64,000 nt of DNA from an uncultured Lachnospiraceae bacterium (GTDB lineage Bacteria > Bacillota > Clostridia > Lachnospirales > Lachnospiraceae), in the NCBI GenBank assembly GCA_910589385.1, contig CAJUTU010000013.1, forward strand, positions 11,428 through 75,427. The letters run 5' to 3'. Below the pieces are notes generated by a model. The model had not been told where the DNA came from and made no database searches. It saw nothing but the letters and a program-made list of their open reading frames with translations. The position numbers and the translations under genes are program-made. Shown piece by piece: positions 44,420 through 52,819 of this stretch (positions within the stretch are counted from its first letter, which is position 1; each line of letters opens with the position of its first letter).

Positions 44420-45103
44420 TCAAAAAGCCCTCCGCATCTGCTTTGCCCGCATCTTGGCAGGCAGTGGTTTGCTGTATTCATGTATTGTCCGTTCCTTAAC
44501 CTGATTTAAGTGTTCTTTCAACAATTCCTGTGCACGTTCCACATTCCGTTCCCGCATGGCCTTGACAATGTTCAAGTGTATCTCCTTCGACATATCAAAA
44601 TGCTCTGGATCTCGCGCGGAAATACGGTTTACAATGGCAAACTGTGCATCCAGCATCTTATAAAACTTTTCCAGCCGCAGATTCCCTCCATAAGAAATAA
44701 TAGAAGAATGCAGAAGTCGGTTCGCGTCATAATACTGCTGCTCATCCGAATTCTCGTCCAGACTTTCAAAAGCATTCTGCAGTTCCTGCAGTATCTCATC
44801 ATCCATATACATACAGGCCAGAGGCAGCGAATGAAGCTCAAACATAATTCGTAATTCAAAAATCTCTTCCAAATCTCTGACCGTTATATCCGTTACAAAG
44901 GTTCCTCTCCCCAGATAATGTGAAACAAGGCCTTCCCCTTCCATACGTTTGAGCGCCTCCCGTACAGGAGAACGGCTCAGGCCGAGCGCCTTGCCTAATT
45001 CAAGTTCTGCAATAGGAGAACCTAACGGTATATCCCCTGAAAGAATGCCTTTATACAAATAGTCATATACTTTGTCAACTGCCGCTGACCCCTTGCTGCC
45101 CAC
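44420..45103 (-). CDS. GntR/FadR-type (FCD domain) transcriptional regulator
   Basis: A GTG start at 45103 with GGAGG seven bases upstream gives 227 residues. The winged helix-turn-helix reads IAELELGKALGLSRSPVREALKRMEGEGLV; the FCD ligand domain follows with metal-type residues in FELRIMFELHSL and LLHSSIISYGGN. It lies between a RraA gene and the dehydrogenase operon and most likely represses the island until its acid ligand appears. Confidence 0.92.
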   Translation of the reverse strand: MGSKGSAAVDKVYDYLYKGILSGDIPLGSPIAELELGKALGLSRSPVREALKRMEGEGLVSHYLGRGTFVTDITVRDLEEIFELRIMFELHSLPLACMYMDDEILQELQNAFESLDENSDEQQYYDANRLLHSSIISYGGNLRLEKFYKMLDAQFAIVNRISARDPEHFDMSKEIHLNIVKAMRERNVERAQELLKEHLNQVKERTIHEYSKPLPAKMRAKQMRRAF

Positions 45104-45266
45104 GTAATCGCCTCCGAACTGCACATAAGGCCATCATAGCCTCTACTGCTTTTTTATATATTATATCATAGTGCTCCTGATATTTGCAATTATAAAATAC
45201 TGTATTCATCGGCTGTAGGGGAACCCCTTAAAGAAACACTTAAACTTTCATAATGCCGCGTGCATT

Positions 45267-45941
45267 TCATTTTTCTTCTGTACAGTTCAGAGAATCAAAC
45301 ACTTTTTGATACCCGTAAATATCAAACAGTGATTCTCCTGCACGGAGCCGTTCCATCACCTCAGCTTCCTTTGCCGTCCTGGCGTCTGCCGCATCCACAA
45401 CATCCTCAGCCTCTTCAAGCGGCACAGACACCACACCATCTGCATCTGCTACTATTACATCTCCCGGGTTCACGATCACACCTCCGCAGCTGACCGGATG
45501 GTTGATCGTCCCCAGCGTCGCCTTAGCCGTACCACTTATACAGATCTGCGCTGAAAATACCGGAAAGCCAAGCCGTATGATCTCCTGGCTGTCACGTACC
45601 GCACAGTTCACGATCAGGCCTGCAAGCCCCCTTGCCACACATTCCACCGCCAACACTTCTCCAAATGGGCCGTTTGCCACAGCATTGCCCATATCCGCAA
45701 CGATCACATCACCTTTTTGAGCCATGCTTATAGCTTTGATGAGCATTAAATTATCACCGGTATGGCAGCGTACTGTAAGTGCCCGCCCTGCAAGGCGCAT
45801 CGACCTGTCAAGCGGTTTGATCGCCGGGTCAAATGCATTCCTGCGGCCCATAGCCTCGTGGATAGTAGCCGAAGCCTGTCCTTGATACCGGGCAAGCAGT
45901 TCATCGCCGCATCTTGGGATCGTCTTGATCACATTTACCAT
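45267..45941 (-). CDS. RraA-family protein, copy 3
   Basis: From ATG 45941 the protein has 224 residues; ATG 45983 is open but has no good ribosome site. Marks are ATIHEAMGRRNAFD, GDVIVADMGNAVANGPFGEV, GLIVNCAVRDSQEI (Arg-Asp kept) and PGDVIVADADGVVSVP. It is closer to the 4-carboxy-4-hydroxy-2-oxoadipate aldolase-like branch than copies 1 and 2, by motif impression only. It is the first gene after the promoter at 46012 and precedes the GntR gene. Confidence 0.88.
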   Translation of the reverse strand: MVNVIKTIPRCGDELLARYQGQASATIHEAMGRRNAFDPAIKPLDRSMRLAGRALTVRCHTGDNLMLIKAISMAQKGDVIVADMGNAVANGPFGEVLAVECVARGLAGLIVNCAVRDSQEIIRLGFPVFSAQICISGTAKATLGTINHPVSCGGVIVNPGDVIVADADGVVSVPLEEAEDVVDAADARTAKEAEVMERLRAGESLFDIYGYQKVFDSLNCTEEK

Positions 45942-46011
45942 AATCCATTCCACATCCTTACAAATAATTTTCGTAGCCATCATGTATATTTATTGTCGAC
46001 TCGTTGTAATC

Positions 46012-46040
46012 ATTATATACACAAATTATACACTTGTCAA
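46012..46040 (-). promoter_or_regulatory. Strong promoter of the RraA-GntR unit
   Basis: Minus-strand TTGACA (46035-46040) and TATAAT (46012-46017) are 17 bases apart, with a leader of about 65 bases to the RraA start. Confidence 0.8.
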
Positions 46041-46060
46041 TCATTAATGTATAATTTTTG

Positions 46061-46075
46061 AATACAATTTGTATT
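46061..46075. promoter_or_regulatory. Perfect 15-base palindrome, candidate GntR operator
   Basis: AATACAA-T-TTGTATT lies 20 bases upstream of the -35 box. TGTATACA downstream of the SDR promoter is similar in core, so both may bind the island's GntR regulator. Confidence 0.5.
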
Positions 46076-46182
46076 TTATTATTTGGGCCATTTTCTAACC
46101 TGAATAAACAAGAAGCATAATTTTGCTGATTTGCGCAGGAAATTGTTTTAAAGCGTCTAATGAGCCGGATAACACAAAAAAA

Positions 46183-46208
46183 GCCTGGGCAGTTTACAAA
46201 ACCCAGAC
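46183..46208 (-). terminator. Intrinsic terminator after the 76-residue gene
   Basis: GTCTGGG/CCCAGGC (one G-U) form a 7-bp stem followed by seven T on the minus strand. Confidence 0.75.
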
Positions 46209-46264
46209 TAAACTATATATGCCATTTACGGATAGCACCGATTCATTTGTTTATAATCCCTCTC

Positions 46265-46495
46265 CTACATTCGCCGCTCTTCCTTCATACTCCGCAAAAG
46301 CTCCATATCTGACGGCTGAACCTTGATATTGCTTTCAAACTTCTGCCCATCCGGCGTCTCCACTGAAATCGCGATTACCGTCCCCTCCTGTATTCCGGCC
46401 GCCTCCACTGCTTTCAAAAACGGAAAGACTTTCGGATGTGTTTCGTTAAACTGCTTCCATGCCATCTGCATCTTCAATAACTTTGTTGGATTCAT
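46265..46495 (-). CDS. Small conserved-looking protein of unknown function
   Basis: The 76-residue protein (MNPTKLLKMQMAWKQFNETH at the start) has an N-terminal helix, then a short beta-rich segment (TVIAISVETPDGQKF) and a C-terminal helix. No TM or signal is seen. GGGAG is upstream, and it follows the retron reverse transcriptase by 27 bases, ahead of a terminator, so both may share a transcript. It resembles small hypothetical proteins that I recall in many Clostridia, which argues against a retron-specific effector, but I cannot exclude that role. Confidence 0.75.
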   Translation of the reverse strand: MNPTKLLKMQMAWKQFNETHPKVFPFLKAVEAAGIQEGTVIAISVETPDGQKFESNIKVQPSDMELLRSMKEERRM

Positions 46496-46522
46496 AATTT
46501 TCTTACACTCCCATCTCTCATA

Positions 46523-47542
46523 CTATTCTTCAAGAATCATCCTGTGCTTTAACATCTCCTGTATAATCTTTCTGGCCTGCTGGAATTCCACATCTTCCGG
46601 TTCCACCTGCAGCACATAATTGATTTTTCCAAGCAGACTCTGAAGATATTGCACACAACTCCTGTCATCGACCTGCCGCGCCTGTGTTTCCCCTGCTTCC
46701 ATACATCTCTGCAGATGCGATTCCACTCCATATTTGCCGCAGTAATAAACCTCTGCCCGCAGCTTCCGCCTATAAGCCCGGCTGGCCTGGGGCTTCTCAT
46801 TGACCACGATGCCTGTCACCGTCTGTCTGCAGCAGCCAGTCTGTACCCTGGTCTTTTTTTCATTCAGCTCAAATCCATAGGCCGCCAGAAATCCTCTCAC
46901 CTTATTTTTCACTTCCCGGCTGTCAAAATCCCCGGAAAAAGTCATATCGTCACAGTATCTTGTATACTGTATCTGCCTTTCTCTGCACCATCTTCCCATA
47001 TACTCGTCAAACGGCTTCATGACCAGATTGGAAACCGCCGGAGACGTAGGAGCCCCCTGTGGGAGCATATCCCGGTAACAGCACAGATTTGCCAAAATGG
47101 CGCGGACTGCCGGCGGGTAATAAATGGCAGGAAATGCATACCGATAAACGAGAAAATAGGAAATATGGTCAAAAAACCCTTTCATATCCAGCTTCAAAAG
47201 CTGCTTAGCACCTGCATGAGGCCTTGCATTGTCCACAATAGACGTATGAGGCTGGTATGCCTTGGCATAGGCAGATACCGGTAATTCCGCCAACACATGG
47301 TGCAGGATATTTTTCTGGATCCGGCCCAGCAAATAATCCGGCGCCAAAAGCTTCCGTGTTCCGCCGTCCCTCTTTGGAATCACCACAGGACGGTAATGCT
47401 GCTCCGCATGATTACTGACCGCATAGAGACAGGGAAAATATTTTTCTTCTTTGATCTTTACGCCTTTTAGCAGGTCAAAATTCCGAAGCATTTCACGTAC
47501 ATGCTTTGGGGTACAATATTTCCACAGATCATTTTCAGACAT
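46523..47542 (-). CDS. Retron reverse transcriptase
   Basis: From ATG 47542 (GAGGAAG nine bases upstream) the protein has 339 residues. RT motifs are clear: LLKLDMKGFFDHIS with the first catalytic Asp, LPQGAPTSPAVSNLV, and RYCDDMTFSG (YCDD in place of the usual YADD). Two retron-specific marks are present: NARPH (NAxxH, region X, residues 105-109) and VTG (region Y, 242-244), which bind the RNA and prime on its 2'-OH. The gene lies 28 bases after an msr-msd RNA on the same strand. It is a stand-alone RT with no fused effector domain. Confidence 0.93.
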   Translation of the reverse strand: MSENDLWKYCTPKHVREMLRNFDLLKGVKIKEEKYFPCLYAVSNHAEQHYRPVVIPKRDGGTRKLLAPDYLLGRIQKNILHHVLAELPVSAYAKAYQPHTSIVDNARPHAGAKQLLKLDMKGFFDHISYFLVYRYAFPAIYYPPAVRAILANLCCYRDMLPQGAPTSPAVSNLVMKPFDEYMGRWCRERQIQYTRYCDDMTFSGDFDSREVKNKVRGFLAAYGFELNEKKTRVQTGCCRQTVTGIVVNEKPQASRAYRRKLRAEVYYCGKYGVESHLQRCMEAGETQARQVDDRSCVQYLQSLLGKINYVLQVEPEDVEFQQARKIIQEMLKHRMILEE

Positions 47543-47570
47543 TTTTGTGCACTTCCTCAATCTGTATCAA

Positions 47571-47803
47571 ATAAAACTACAGAGACAATACAAAAAATGG
47601 ATTCTGTAAGATGCGCAGGTGTACCAGGCTCTGCCCCAGGCACACGGCAGTGTGCAGAAGTACACCAGAGCATCTGAAAGTCTTCTCCTGCTCTTACTTT
47701 TTCCAGACGGCGACTCGCCGCCCTGCCAGAACTTTTTAGAAACTCCATGAGAATAGACCAAAGTTCCTTCCACCTGGCCATGCTATTGTCTCTGTAGTTT
47801 TAT
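47571..47803 (-). ncRNA. Retron msr-msd RNA
   Basis: The minus strand from 47803 to 47571 is bounded by a perfect 20-base inverted repeat (47784-47803 and 47571-47590), the a1/a2 pair of a retron. Directly after a1 comes AGC, where the priming G is expected. The 5' half has small stems, including GAACTTT/AAAGTTC and CGGCGA/TCGCCG (msr). The 3' half has one long hairpin at 47609-47675 with paired blocks AGATGC/GCATCT, GGTGTAC/GTACACC and CACAC/GTGTG (msd). The reverse transcriptase starts 28 bases beyond a2. No convincing protein is encoded here. Confidence 0.9.
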
Positions 47804-47862
47804 GAACTCCATACATACGGTTTCAAGAGATGACTGTCCATCTCCCGTCATGTCCGCAGACA

Positions 47863-48852
47863 CTACTCGAAATCAAACTTCAGCCCTATCTGCCGCCTGC
47901 ATTCATCCATGATTTCCATCACTGCCAATGTTTCTGTCATTGGCACTTTCTCACTCTCCTTTTTTCCCTGCCGCAGGCATTCCATTACTTCCATTGCTTC
48001 ATATTCATATCCATTCTTCAAAAACGGACTTTCAAAAACAGCTATGGCCTGATTATCCATATCATAGGCCTCCGCTTTTGCCGCCTGGAAAAAAGTCTCT
48101 TCTTCTAACCGGATCCTTCCTTTCGTTCCTTGTATATACAAACCAGTCATCTTCTCATTTCCAAGTCCGCATGTCAGATTTGCAAATGCCCCATTTTCGT
48201 ATTCCAGCACAATACTGTCCAGATAATCTACATTTTCCGATCCCACCATCCCATTACAGCGGATTGACTTCGGGGCATACCCCAATACGGCACATGCATA
48301 AGTAATCGGATAGATTCCCAGGTCAAGCAAGGCGCCTCCGGCCAGATCATGTTGGAACAGACGGTGCCCTGTTCCGGCCTTTGTATAAAATCTCGCGTCA
48401 ACCGCCCGGATTTCTCCCAGCAGTCCTGTCTGGATCCATTCCTGGATCTTTAAATATACAGGCTGGCATTTCGTCCACATTGCTTCCATAAAAAATAAAT
48501 TCTTTTCTTTCGCCAGCCCCATCAATTCTCTTGCCTGGGATGCATTTACCGTAATTGATTTTTCCGCCAGCACATTCTTCCCTGCATCAAACGCCAGCTT
48601 AATACATTCGTAGTGATAACGCACCGGAACCGCTATGTAAATAATATCAACTTCAGGATCCGCCACCAATTCCTCATAAGAACCATATGCTTTTTCCACA
48701 TTATAAGCTTCCGCAAATCTCTTTGCTTTCTCCAAAGTCCGGGAGCCGATCGCATACAACACCGCTTCCTTTGCAGCAGCCATGCCTTCCGCAAACCATG
48801 ACGCAATTCTTCCGGCTCCCATGTAGCCCCATTTTATCTGGTGTCTTTCCAT
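47863..48852 (-). CDS. Gfo/Idh/MocA-family oxidoreductase
   Basis: From ATG 48852 (AAGGAGACAG upstream) the protein has 329 residues. It has the Rossmann start WGYMGAGRIASWFAEG, then the conserved EKSITVNASQARELM (EKP-type Lys) and DLGIYPITYA with the catalytic His position altered to Tyr. Family members act on sugars, inositols or trans-dihydrodiols with NAD(P). It is unrelated in function to the retron downstream and seems to be a single gene. Confidence 0.9.
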   Translation of the reverse strand: MERHQIKWGYMGAGRIASWFAEGMAAAKEAVLYAIGSRTLEKAKRFAEAYNVEKAYGSYEELVADPEVDIIYIAVPVRYHYECIKLAFDAGKNVLAEKSITVNASQARELMGLAKEKNLFFMEAMWTKCQPVYLKIQEWIQTGLLGEIRAVDARFYTKAGTGHRLFQHDLAGGALLDLGIYPITYACAVLGYAPKSIRCNGMVGSENVDYLDSIVLEYENGAFANLTCGLGNEKMTGLYIQGTKGRIRLEEETFFQAAKAEAYDMDNQAIAVFESPFLKNGYEYEAMEVMECLRQGKKESEKVPMTETLAVMEIMDECRRQIGLKFDFE

Positions 48853-49010
48853 TTCTGTCTCCTTACATGTTCGATAACTATATTGTGCCACAATGCGGCT
48901 GCTTATGCAAGACAAATCAGGGGCTTTTCAGAGGAAATCAGCAAACAAGGATTCCTTGTCTCAACGGTTTACATTGTGGCCATGGCAGAAGAGGGACTTG
49001 GTGCCGGAAA

Positions 49011-49044
49011 GGACCTGCATTGCTGTATGCCATTTGGGTATACC
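49011..49044. repeat. Solo diverged copy of the 63-bp repeat
   Basis: This 34-base stretch matches the GGACATGCATTACGGGATGC...GGTATACC part of the repeat units at 44209-44334 with several changes, in inverted orientation. It abuts the 3' end of the DUF6033 gene. The 48853-49045 gap otherwise shows nothing. Confidence 0.7.
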
Positions 49045-49045
49045 T

Positions 49046-49804
49046 TTATGCCTTTCTATCCAAATTCAAGCCTGCGGCTATTGCATTGTCTCCATCTTTC
49101 CTTTCAAAGGCGGCTCTATTTTCATCATCTTTCACTGTCACAACCGCATCCTTAAACTGATTGCCGAGCCAGGCCTTACCAGCTTTCTTCATATTTTCTT
49201 TCAGTTCTGCTTTATCTTCTCTGTCGGCCTGACGTTTTTCCTCTATTTCTTTCTGATTCTCTTTCTTCTGAGTATTTTTCTCTCTGATTTCTTCAGCATT
49301 TTCAGACATCTTCTGTAAATAGGACTCTGTATGATCCTTTTCTACAATACTCCATTTGCTAATGCCTCCGTCTTTATCAATCGCCCAGCCCTGTGCTACA
49401 ACATGCCATCCTCCTGCTGCAGCCGAACGGGCATTTTGTTCATCACACTTTTGCATGGCTGCAATATTTTCCTCATATTCTTTTTCCAGTTGTGGATCAC
49501 TTGCCATTTTTGCTAAAAACTGCGGGGAAACCGCAACATTTACGGTTGATGAAGAACCATACTGCATTCCCTTCGTATAATTAGCAGCCACAAAACTGTA
49601 ATTGCTGAATTTCCCGGAAAGATACGTTAATTCATCCGCCGCCGTTTTTCGGGACGCACTGCCTGTTTCTGTTGTTCCTCCGGCTGTGCCTGTTTTGTCT
49701 GTTTTGCTGCCGGACATACTTTCTGTTGTCTGTTTCCTGCTGTTTACTGAATTGGCATAACTGCCTGTATAGCTGCCATATATGCTGTTGATTTCCATTG
49801 CCAT
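49046..49804 (-). CDS. DUF6033-like protein
   Basis: The 252-residue protein starts MAMEINSIYGSYTGSYANSV and has a Ser/Thr/Gly-rich region to about residue 50, a folded part with TYLSGKFSNYSFVAANYTKG and TVNVAVSPQFLAKMASDP, and a long charged coiled coil (about 160-215). It resembles DUF6033 proteins of Clostridia from memory. There is no signal peptide or TM. AGGAGG lies before the ATG. Function unknown. Confidence 0.65.
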   Translation of the reverse strand: MAMEINSIYGSYTGSYANSVNSRKQTTESMSGSKTDKTGTAGGTTETGSASRKTAADELTYLSGKFSNYSFVAANYTKGMQYGSSSTVNVAVSPQFLAKMASDPQLEKEYEENIAAMQKCDEQNARSAAAGGWHVVAQGWAIDKDGGISKWSIVEKDHTESYLQKMSENAEEIREKNTQKKENQKEIEEKRQADREDKAELKENMKKAGKAWLGNQFKDAVVTVKDDENRAAFERKDGDNAIAAGLNLDRKA

Positions 49805-49837
49805 ATTCTATATCCTCCTAAACTTTTGGCCACTGCA

Positions 49838-51091
49838 CTAAATCCATTTTAAAATGCGGTAAAAAATATCTTCTTGTTTGATATATTTTAGTTTTATTAT
49901 ACTTTCTCCTGAATCTGTCGTTTCTAAATATGCATAGCTGCCTCCTCCGCCTATTCCCGGTAATTTATAAAAACCGCCAAAATAGATATAAATATTTTCG
50001 CCGGATATTCCGCTGTCCCGGGTCAATTCTTGAAGCGCTCCCGATTCTATGTAGATATCATTTTCATCATAATAACAGGCTTCCTTTAATGCTTTGCTGT
50101 CCTGTATAAGTACCTTATCCGTCTCTGCATCATACACGGTAATGCACTCGTCTGGATTATATCTTCCATATGAAACTTTCTGCGTCCACAAAATCGTCCC
50201 CGCTACAAACAGCACAGCAATACCCAGTATCCCAACAGACGCCATCCGCTTATACGGCCTGTACCGTACAATCCTTGTTACCCTTTGCCGGACATTCTCG
50301 TATTCTTTATCTCCTGCAAAGGCAGCATACATATTAAAATCTTCACTTTCTGCCTGCAAAACCCTCATGCTCTTTAGCAATAGCTGTCCATATGAAAATG
50401 CTTTTCCTCTGCTGCTTTGGATGGTTACCCAATCACAGATTTCCTCCATATCTTCCCGGAAAAACTTCATACCTGTAGTAAGCAGCGGGTTGGCCCATAA
50501 CAGCGCCCGCAGGATATCCCACAAAAAGTAAAACAGCAAATGCCCCAGCCGTATATGTATCTTTTCATGAAGCAGGATCGTCCGGATTTCTTCCTGAGCA
50601 TATTCTTTTAGTATGGCCTCCGGCATGACGATCTTTGGCCTAAACACGCCAACGGTAGACGGTGTGACAGGAATGTCCGTAACATAGATAAACGTACCGT
50701 CTATCTTTCTTTTTTCCATGCATGTAACCATTTTTTTCAGTTTTCTTCTTCTGTGGAACAACAAAGCCGCAAATAGAAACACGCCGCACAAATACAGCCG
50801 GCAGACCCATAAATGATTCATGCAGATTGCCGTCAGCCAGGAAAAAAGCTTGACCCCTGCTCTGTTTTCATAAAAAAATTTCATCCGTCCTGTAAACAAG
50901 ACGGGAATCAACATACTCCATAGCGCACCCTTAATGAAAACATGATTTTCAAATACCGTTTTCCGCAAGAAGAAAATAACAATGAACACGATAACAGAAA
51001 AAAGTACACACCTTATAATCTGTACCGCATAATAGACAGTACACAAATTTAAAAACTGTATTCCTTTGTCCCAAAATACCTGTACCGTCAT
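49838..51091 (-). CDS. M56 (BlaR1/MecR1-type) membrane metallopeptidase
   Basis: The 417-residue protein has several N-terminal TMs, a cytoplasmic zinc-metalloprotease site HEKIH in ILLHEKIHIRLGHLL (near residue 174), a further TM near 280 and a ~110-residue extracellular end. BlaR1 relatives sense a signal outside and cleave the BlaI-type repressor. The C-terminal part is too short for a penicillin-binding sensor, so the signal is probably not a beta-lactam. Start overlaps the repressor gene stop as ATGA. Confidence 0.88.
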   Translation of the reverse strand: MTVQVFWDKGIQFLNLCTVYYAVQIIRCVLFSVIVFIVIFFLRKTVFENHVFIKGALWSMLIPVLFTGRMKFFYENRAGVKLFSWLTAICMNHLWVCRLYLCGVFLFAALLFHRRRKLKKMVTCMEKRKIDGTFIYVTDIPVTPSTVGVFRPKIVMPEAILKEYAQEEIRTILLHEKIHIRLGHLLFYFLWDILRALLWANPLLTTGMKFFREDMEEICDWVTIQSSRGKAFSYGQLLLKSMRVLQAESEDFNMYAAFAGDKEYENVRQRVTRIVRYRPYKRMASVGILGIAVLFVAGTILWTQKVSYGRYNPDECITVYDAETDKVLIQDSKALKEACYYDENDIYIESGALQELTRDSGISGENIYIYFGGFYKLPGIGGGGSYAYLETTDSGESIIKLKYIKQEDIFYRILKWI

Positions 51092-51492
51092 TCCTGATCA
51101 TGGTCCTTTTCTTTGCACTGCTCTAAGATTTCTTCTAATTCCCGAAACTGTTCTTCCGTCAGTTTTGCACTCTGGAGTAATGCTGCCATCGCGTTTTTTT
51201 GGCTTCCTTCGAAATAGCTGTCCACAAATTTCCTGCTTTTTTCTTTCTGGCATTCCTCCTTTGATTTCACGACTGAATAGTGGTAAACCCGCGCATCATG
51301 CTCGTCTATGGTATATCTCAAAACACCTTTCTGCCATAAACGGTTCAGCAGGACGCGCACCATTCTGGGTGACATATCTGACCTCTCCCGCATTTTCCTG
51401 ATCACTTCTTTAGCAGTCAAGGATGTATCACTTGCCCAAAACACTTCCATGATCATCCATTCACTCTGGCTCGGAGTCGTTTCTCTTTCCAC
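51088..51492 (-). CDS. BlaI/MecI-type transcriptional repressor
   Basis: A GTG start at 51492 with AAGGAGG upstream gives 134 residues. The winged-helix region TPSQSEWMIMEVFWASD and SLTAKEVIRKM, then SPRMVRVLLNRLWQKGVLRY, and a C-terminal dimer region match BlaI. It is coupled to the M56 peptidase, which would cleave it. AT-rich DNA upstream (51493-51560) with TATATATAAT likely holds its promoter and operator. Confidence 0.92.
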   Translation of the reverse strand: MERETTPSQSEWMIMEVFWASDTSLTAKEVIRKMRERSDMSPRMVRVLLNRLWQKGVLRYTIDEHDARVYHYSVVKSKEECQKEKSRKFVDSYFEGSQKNAMAALLQSAKLTEEQFRELEEILEQCKEKDHDQE

Positions 51493-51671
51493 ATAATCTG
51501 CCTCCTTTTCTATATACTATTATATATATCGGACGGATTTTATTTTTTGTTAATGTTTGTTCCTATTTTGTATACTATTTTGTTGTTCTCCGGACATATG
51601 ATGCATTTTGCACCGTTTTCAGCCTGTGGGCAATCATGATTCTTCTCGTTACACATGAGTCTATCCATTAA

Positions 51672-51707
51672 AAAAGATGCCTCTCACAATCTCTGAAAGC
51701 ATCTTTT
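51672..51707 (-). terminator. Intrinsic terminator after the Abi fragment
   Basis: AAAAGATGC and GCATCTTTT form a 9-bp stem with an 18-base loop; T residues continue on the minus strand. Confidence 0.65.
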
Positions 51708-51733
51708 CCACAAATATATCCTGCTCTATTTTA

Positions 51734-51943
51734 TTATCGCTTATAGTATTTCTTTTTTGTATATTTTTTTATCCGTCCAATTCGTTCCCAGTTTTCTGGT
51801 AATCCCATTTTCTCAAGAATCCCTTTATGCGCCGGATGCGTCCGAAAACACTGCTTTAAATCATGAAACAGCACTTTAAACTCGTCCTCCGGCAGCAAAA
51901 GTTTTAAACTAATAAGCAAGGCAAATAAATCATTTTTTCCATC
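51734..51943 (-). pseudogene. C-terminal fragment of an Abi_2-type abortive infection protein
   Basis: The open frame (DGKNDLFALLISLKLLL, then PEDEFKVLFHDLKQCF and GILEKMGLPENWERI) resembles the end of Abi_2/AbiD-F family proteins, where a DLFa-LL helix precedes a final MGFPxNW motif. It starts right after a stop codon and lacks the N-terminal ~200 residues. It abuts an IS66 fragment, which may have removed the rest. It is followed by its own terminator. Any activity is unlikely. Confidence 0.55.
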
Positions 51944-51947
51944 TCAT

Positions 51948-52205
51948 TCACTTTGATTGGTCCAAAATCCCGACAGACTGACGTCTGTCCCCGACCTTTT
52001 TGACAACTGGCCAAGCATCAACACATTCAGAAGTATCATAACGGCACATACCCATATTTTTCCATATAATGCCAAATGTAAGGCTGTAGATGATGGCGCT
52101 CAATCTCGCTCCACTCACGGTATCGTGGAAAAGGAAGTTCTTTCTCACGGTCGCGTAGGATTTTGCGCATCGTTCCGCCCGGTTTGTACCTGCTGTCTCC
52201 AACAC
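51948..52205 (-). pseudogene. Fragment of an IS66-type transposase
   Basis: The frame holds NRAERCAKSYATVRKNFLFHDT and GARLSAIIYSLT, which match the end of IS66-family DDE transposases (NxAERAIRPxxxGRKNxLFSDT, GAxxSAIIYSL). Most of the catalytic domain is missing, and what remains downstream is divergent. Fragmentary reading continues up to about 52260 (ELKEKRMEIYKRE). The stretch 52260-52550 shows no gene. Confidence 0.6.
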
Positions 52206-52550
52206 GTTTCCCTTATTCTCTTTTATATATTTCCATCCGCTTCTCTTTCAATTCCTGACAAAGTAATCCTTAAACGGAATACTGCACTCATCCTGGCCGG
52301 AACAAAGTACAGGCTTTTCAGCACATTTCTCCGGATCAGCGCATCCTCCTGCGCTTCATGATCACACTACGGATAAAAGCATTTGCATTAACTCTTGTAT
52401 ACCTTTCTCGGCCTCATTTTCCGGCAGAAGGCAAGACGCAGGATTCCCATACAGTTTCCATCCACTGAATACTTATAATTCTACACCGAACTTATCTCAT
52501 ATCTACAAAATTGGAAGAGACATTTGGTTAATAGAACAAAAAGGTGTGTC

Positions 52551-52661
52551 AATGCCCTTCTTCGGGCTTATCTCATTTCTACGGTACCCTCTGGGAGCCC
52601 TCTGTTTACACGGCTCCCCAGATCCATTTTTGCAAGTAATTCACAGAATATTCTGAAAATT
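52551..52661. repeat. 111-bp direct repeat, left copy flanking the csm operon
   Basis: This copy matches 58843-58953 at 104 of 111 positions without gaps. It contains the hairpin GCCCTTCTTCGGGC and the palindrome CAGAATATTCTG. It lies 159 bases beyond the cas6 stop. Weaker similarity between the two copies continues for about 90 bases on the right. One possibility is a shared leader/promoter for the cas operon and a lost CRISPR array. Confidence 0.9.
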
Positions 52662-52819
52662 CATATTTTTTGTCCATTTATTGGACTCGCATCCTATTTT
52701 TCAATATTCTACCTTAAACAACATCCTTTCACTTTTCTTAAATTATACATTCCTTCCGAAAATTCTTCAACCATAAAATACACGCTTTCCGTTCAATATA
52801 CTCAATAAACTCTCCAACT

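Noticed and set aside
47557..47781. Two minus-strand frames of 68-74 residues
   Set aside because: They lie inside the retron RNA and are explained by it.
52206..52550. Possible CRISPR array beside cas6
   Set aside because: I found no regularly spaced repeats here or anywhere in the window.
52524..52808. Plus-strand frame sharing LISTVPSGSPLF-type sequence with a frame at 58684-59061
   Set aside because: The similarity comes from the 111-bp direct repeat; there is no ribosome site and the parts outside the repeat do not match as protein.
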